Part shown: piece after piece, positions 4,914 to 5,337 of the stretch | How positions within the stretch are numbered: the first letter of the stretch is position 1 | Layout of the letters: the number at the start of each line of letters is the position of its first letter | Origin: Singulisphaera sp. GP187 | GTDB lineage: Bacteria > Pseudomonadota > Gammaproteobacteria > Burkholderiales > Burkholderiaceae_C | Length of the DNA stretch: 5,337 nucleotides | Assembly: GCA_943327965.2 (NCBI GenBank) | Contig: CALPYQ020000147.1 | Span: 1-5,337, forward strand | Reading direction: 5' to 3' | Made by a program: the position numbers and the translations under genes | Notes under the pieces: model-generated | What the model saw: only the letters and a program-made list of their open reading frames with translations | The model's database searches: none | What the model was told of the DNA's origin: nothing

Positions 4914-5337
4914 ATGCAAGTCACAGCTTCAATTTTCAAAGCCTACGACATTCGTGGTACTTTTCCGCGAACTCTCACTGAAGACTTGGCGGAGGCTTTG
5001 GGCAGAGCATTTGGCACATTGGCCAAGAAAGAAAATTGCCTCACGGTAGCAGTTGGCCGCGATGGTCGTCTCAGCGGACCCGTTTTGTCAGCTGCGCTGG
5101 TTCGTGGTTTGGTGTCTGTTGGCATCGAAGTCATCGATGTGGGCTTCACCACCACGCCACAACTTTATTTTGCAGCCAATACGCTCTGCAACAGCGGCAT
5201 TCAAGTGACGGGCAGTCACAACCCCAAAGACGACAACGGTTTCAAAATGGTTTTGGGCGGCCGCGCCATTTATGGCGATGACATTCAGGCCCTCAAACAC
5301 ATCATTGAACATGAGTCATGGTCTTTGACCAGCGGTG
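4914..5337 (+). CDS. manB: Phosphomannomutase/phosphoglucomutase, N-terminal part (cut by window end)
   Basis: The open reading frame from ATG 4914 runs off the right edge, giving 141 residues of a protein that is usually about 450-460 long. It belongs to the alpha-D-phosphohexomutase family, which interconverts mannose or glucose 6-phosphate and 1-phosphate in the cytoplasm for LPS, exopolysaccharide and nucleotide-sugar synthesis. Visible are SIFKAYDIRG at 6-15 (the bacterial PMM/PGM opening), AVGRDGRLSG at 46-55, VIDVGFTTTPQLYF at 73-86, and the catalytic loop TGSHNP with phosphorylatable Ser101, followed by NGFKMV at 108-113. Upstream ATGs at 4900 and 4904 are in other frames. GGA at 4902-4904 is a weak Shine-Dalgarno. 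The motifs fit PMM/PGM (AlgC/ManB type) better than phosphoglucosamine mutase GlmM, which opens with a different FGTDGIRG motif. The symbol is by convention only. Confidence 0.92.
   Translation, partial: MQVTASIFKAYDIRGTFPRTLTEDLAEALGRAFGTLAKKENCLTVAVGRDGRLSGPVLSAALVRGLVSVGIEVIDVGFTTTPQLYFAANTLCNSGIQVTGSHNPKDDNGFKMVLGGRAIYGDDIQALKHIIEHESWSLTSG

Noticed and set aside
5036..5281. Forward and reverse open frames inside the mutase gene
   Set aside because: The frame from 4914 carries the YDIRG and TGSHNP signatures and continues to the window end, so the others are shadows.

Overview
This looks like a chromosomal housekeeping segment from a betaproteobacterium, most likely Burkholderiales and probably Comamonadaceae (Limnohabitans/Rhodoferax-like). 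I infer this from a barrel-less OmpA-family protein with a Pro-Ala linker followed by ubiG and a gph-type HAD phosphatase, an order I recall near gyrA in this group, and from the moderate GC content and the flavour of the proteins. Species cannot be fixed from the sequence alone. No tRNA, rRNA, CRISPR array, insertion sequence or phage gene is visible.

Layout. Positions 1-118 are the leader of the first gene, with a weak candidate promoter and a perfect 9-bp inverted repeat. Positions 119-781 (+) encode a secreted OmpA-family peptidoglycan-binding protein, followed by a small hairpin and a very strong intrinsic terminator (821-847). A tightly spaced forward cluster follows: ubiG (861-1610, ubiquinone O-methyltransferase), a Gph/MupP-type HAD phosphatase (1630-2295), and an RlmN/Cfr-family radical SAM methyltransferase (2327-3439). 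The last gene runs tail-to-tail into a reverse-strand pair, with 109 bp of coding overlap. That pair is ogt (4242-4823, alkylated-DNA repair) followed by an EamA/DMT permease (3331-4245); the two overlap by 4 bp (ATGA) and so are probably translationally coupled. A 90-bp divergent intergenic region (4824-4913) holds a TACAAT box and an imperfect dyad. It separates ogt from a forward phosphomannomutase/phosphoglucomutase gene (4914 onward) that is cut off by the window edge.

Functional reading. The forward cluster joins quinone biosynthesis, sugar-phosphate or phosphoglycolate salvage, and RNA methylation. The common thread is co-transcription rather than one pathway. If the HAD protein is MupP rather than Gph, it and the OmpA-like protein both concern the cell wall. 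The partial mutase would supply hexose-1-phosphates for surface polysaccharides.

Nothing here amounts to a clear new system. The items most worth checking are the RlmN-like paralogue with non-standard residues around otherwise intact catalytic motifs, the long convergent coding overlap, the Gph-versus-MupP question, the strong terminator just upstream of ubiG with no room for a ubiG promoter after it, and the 5' stem-loop of the ompA-like mRNA.
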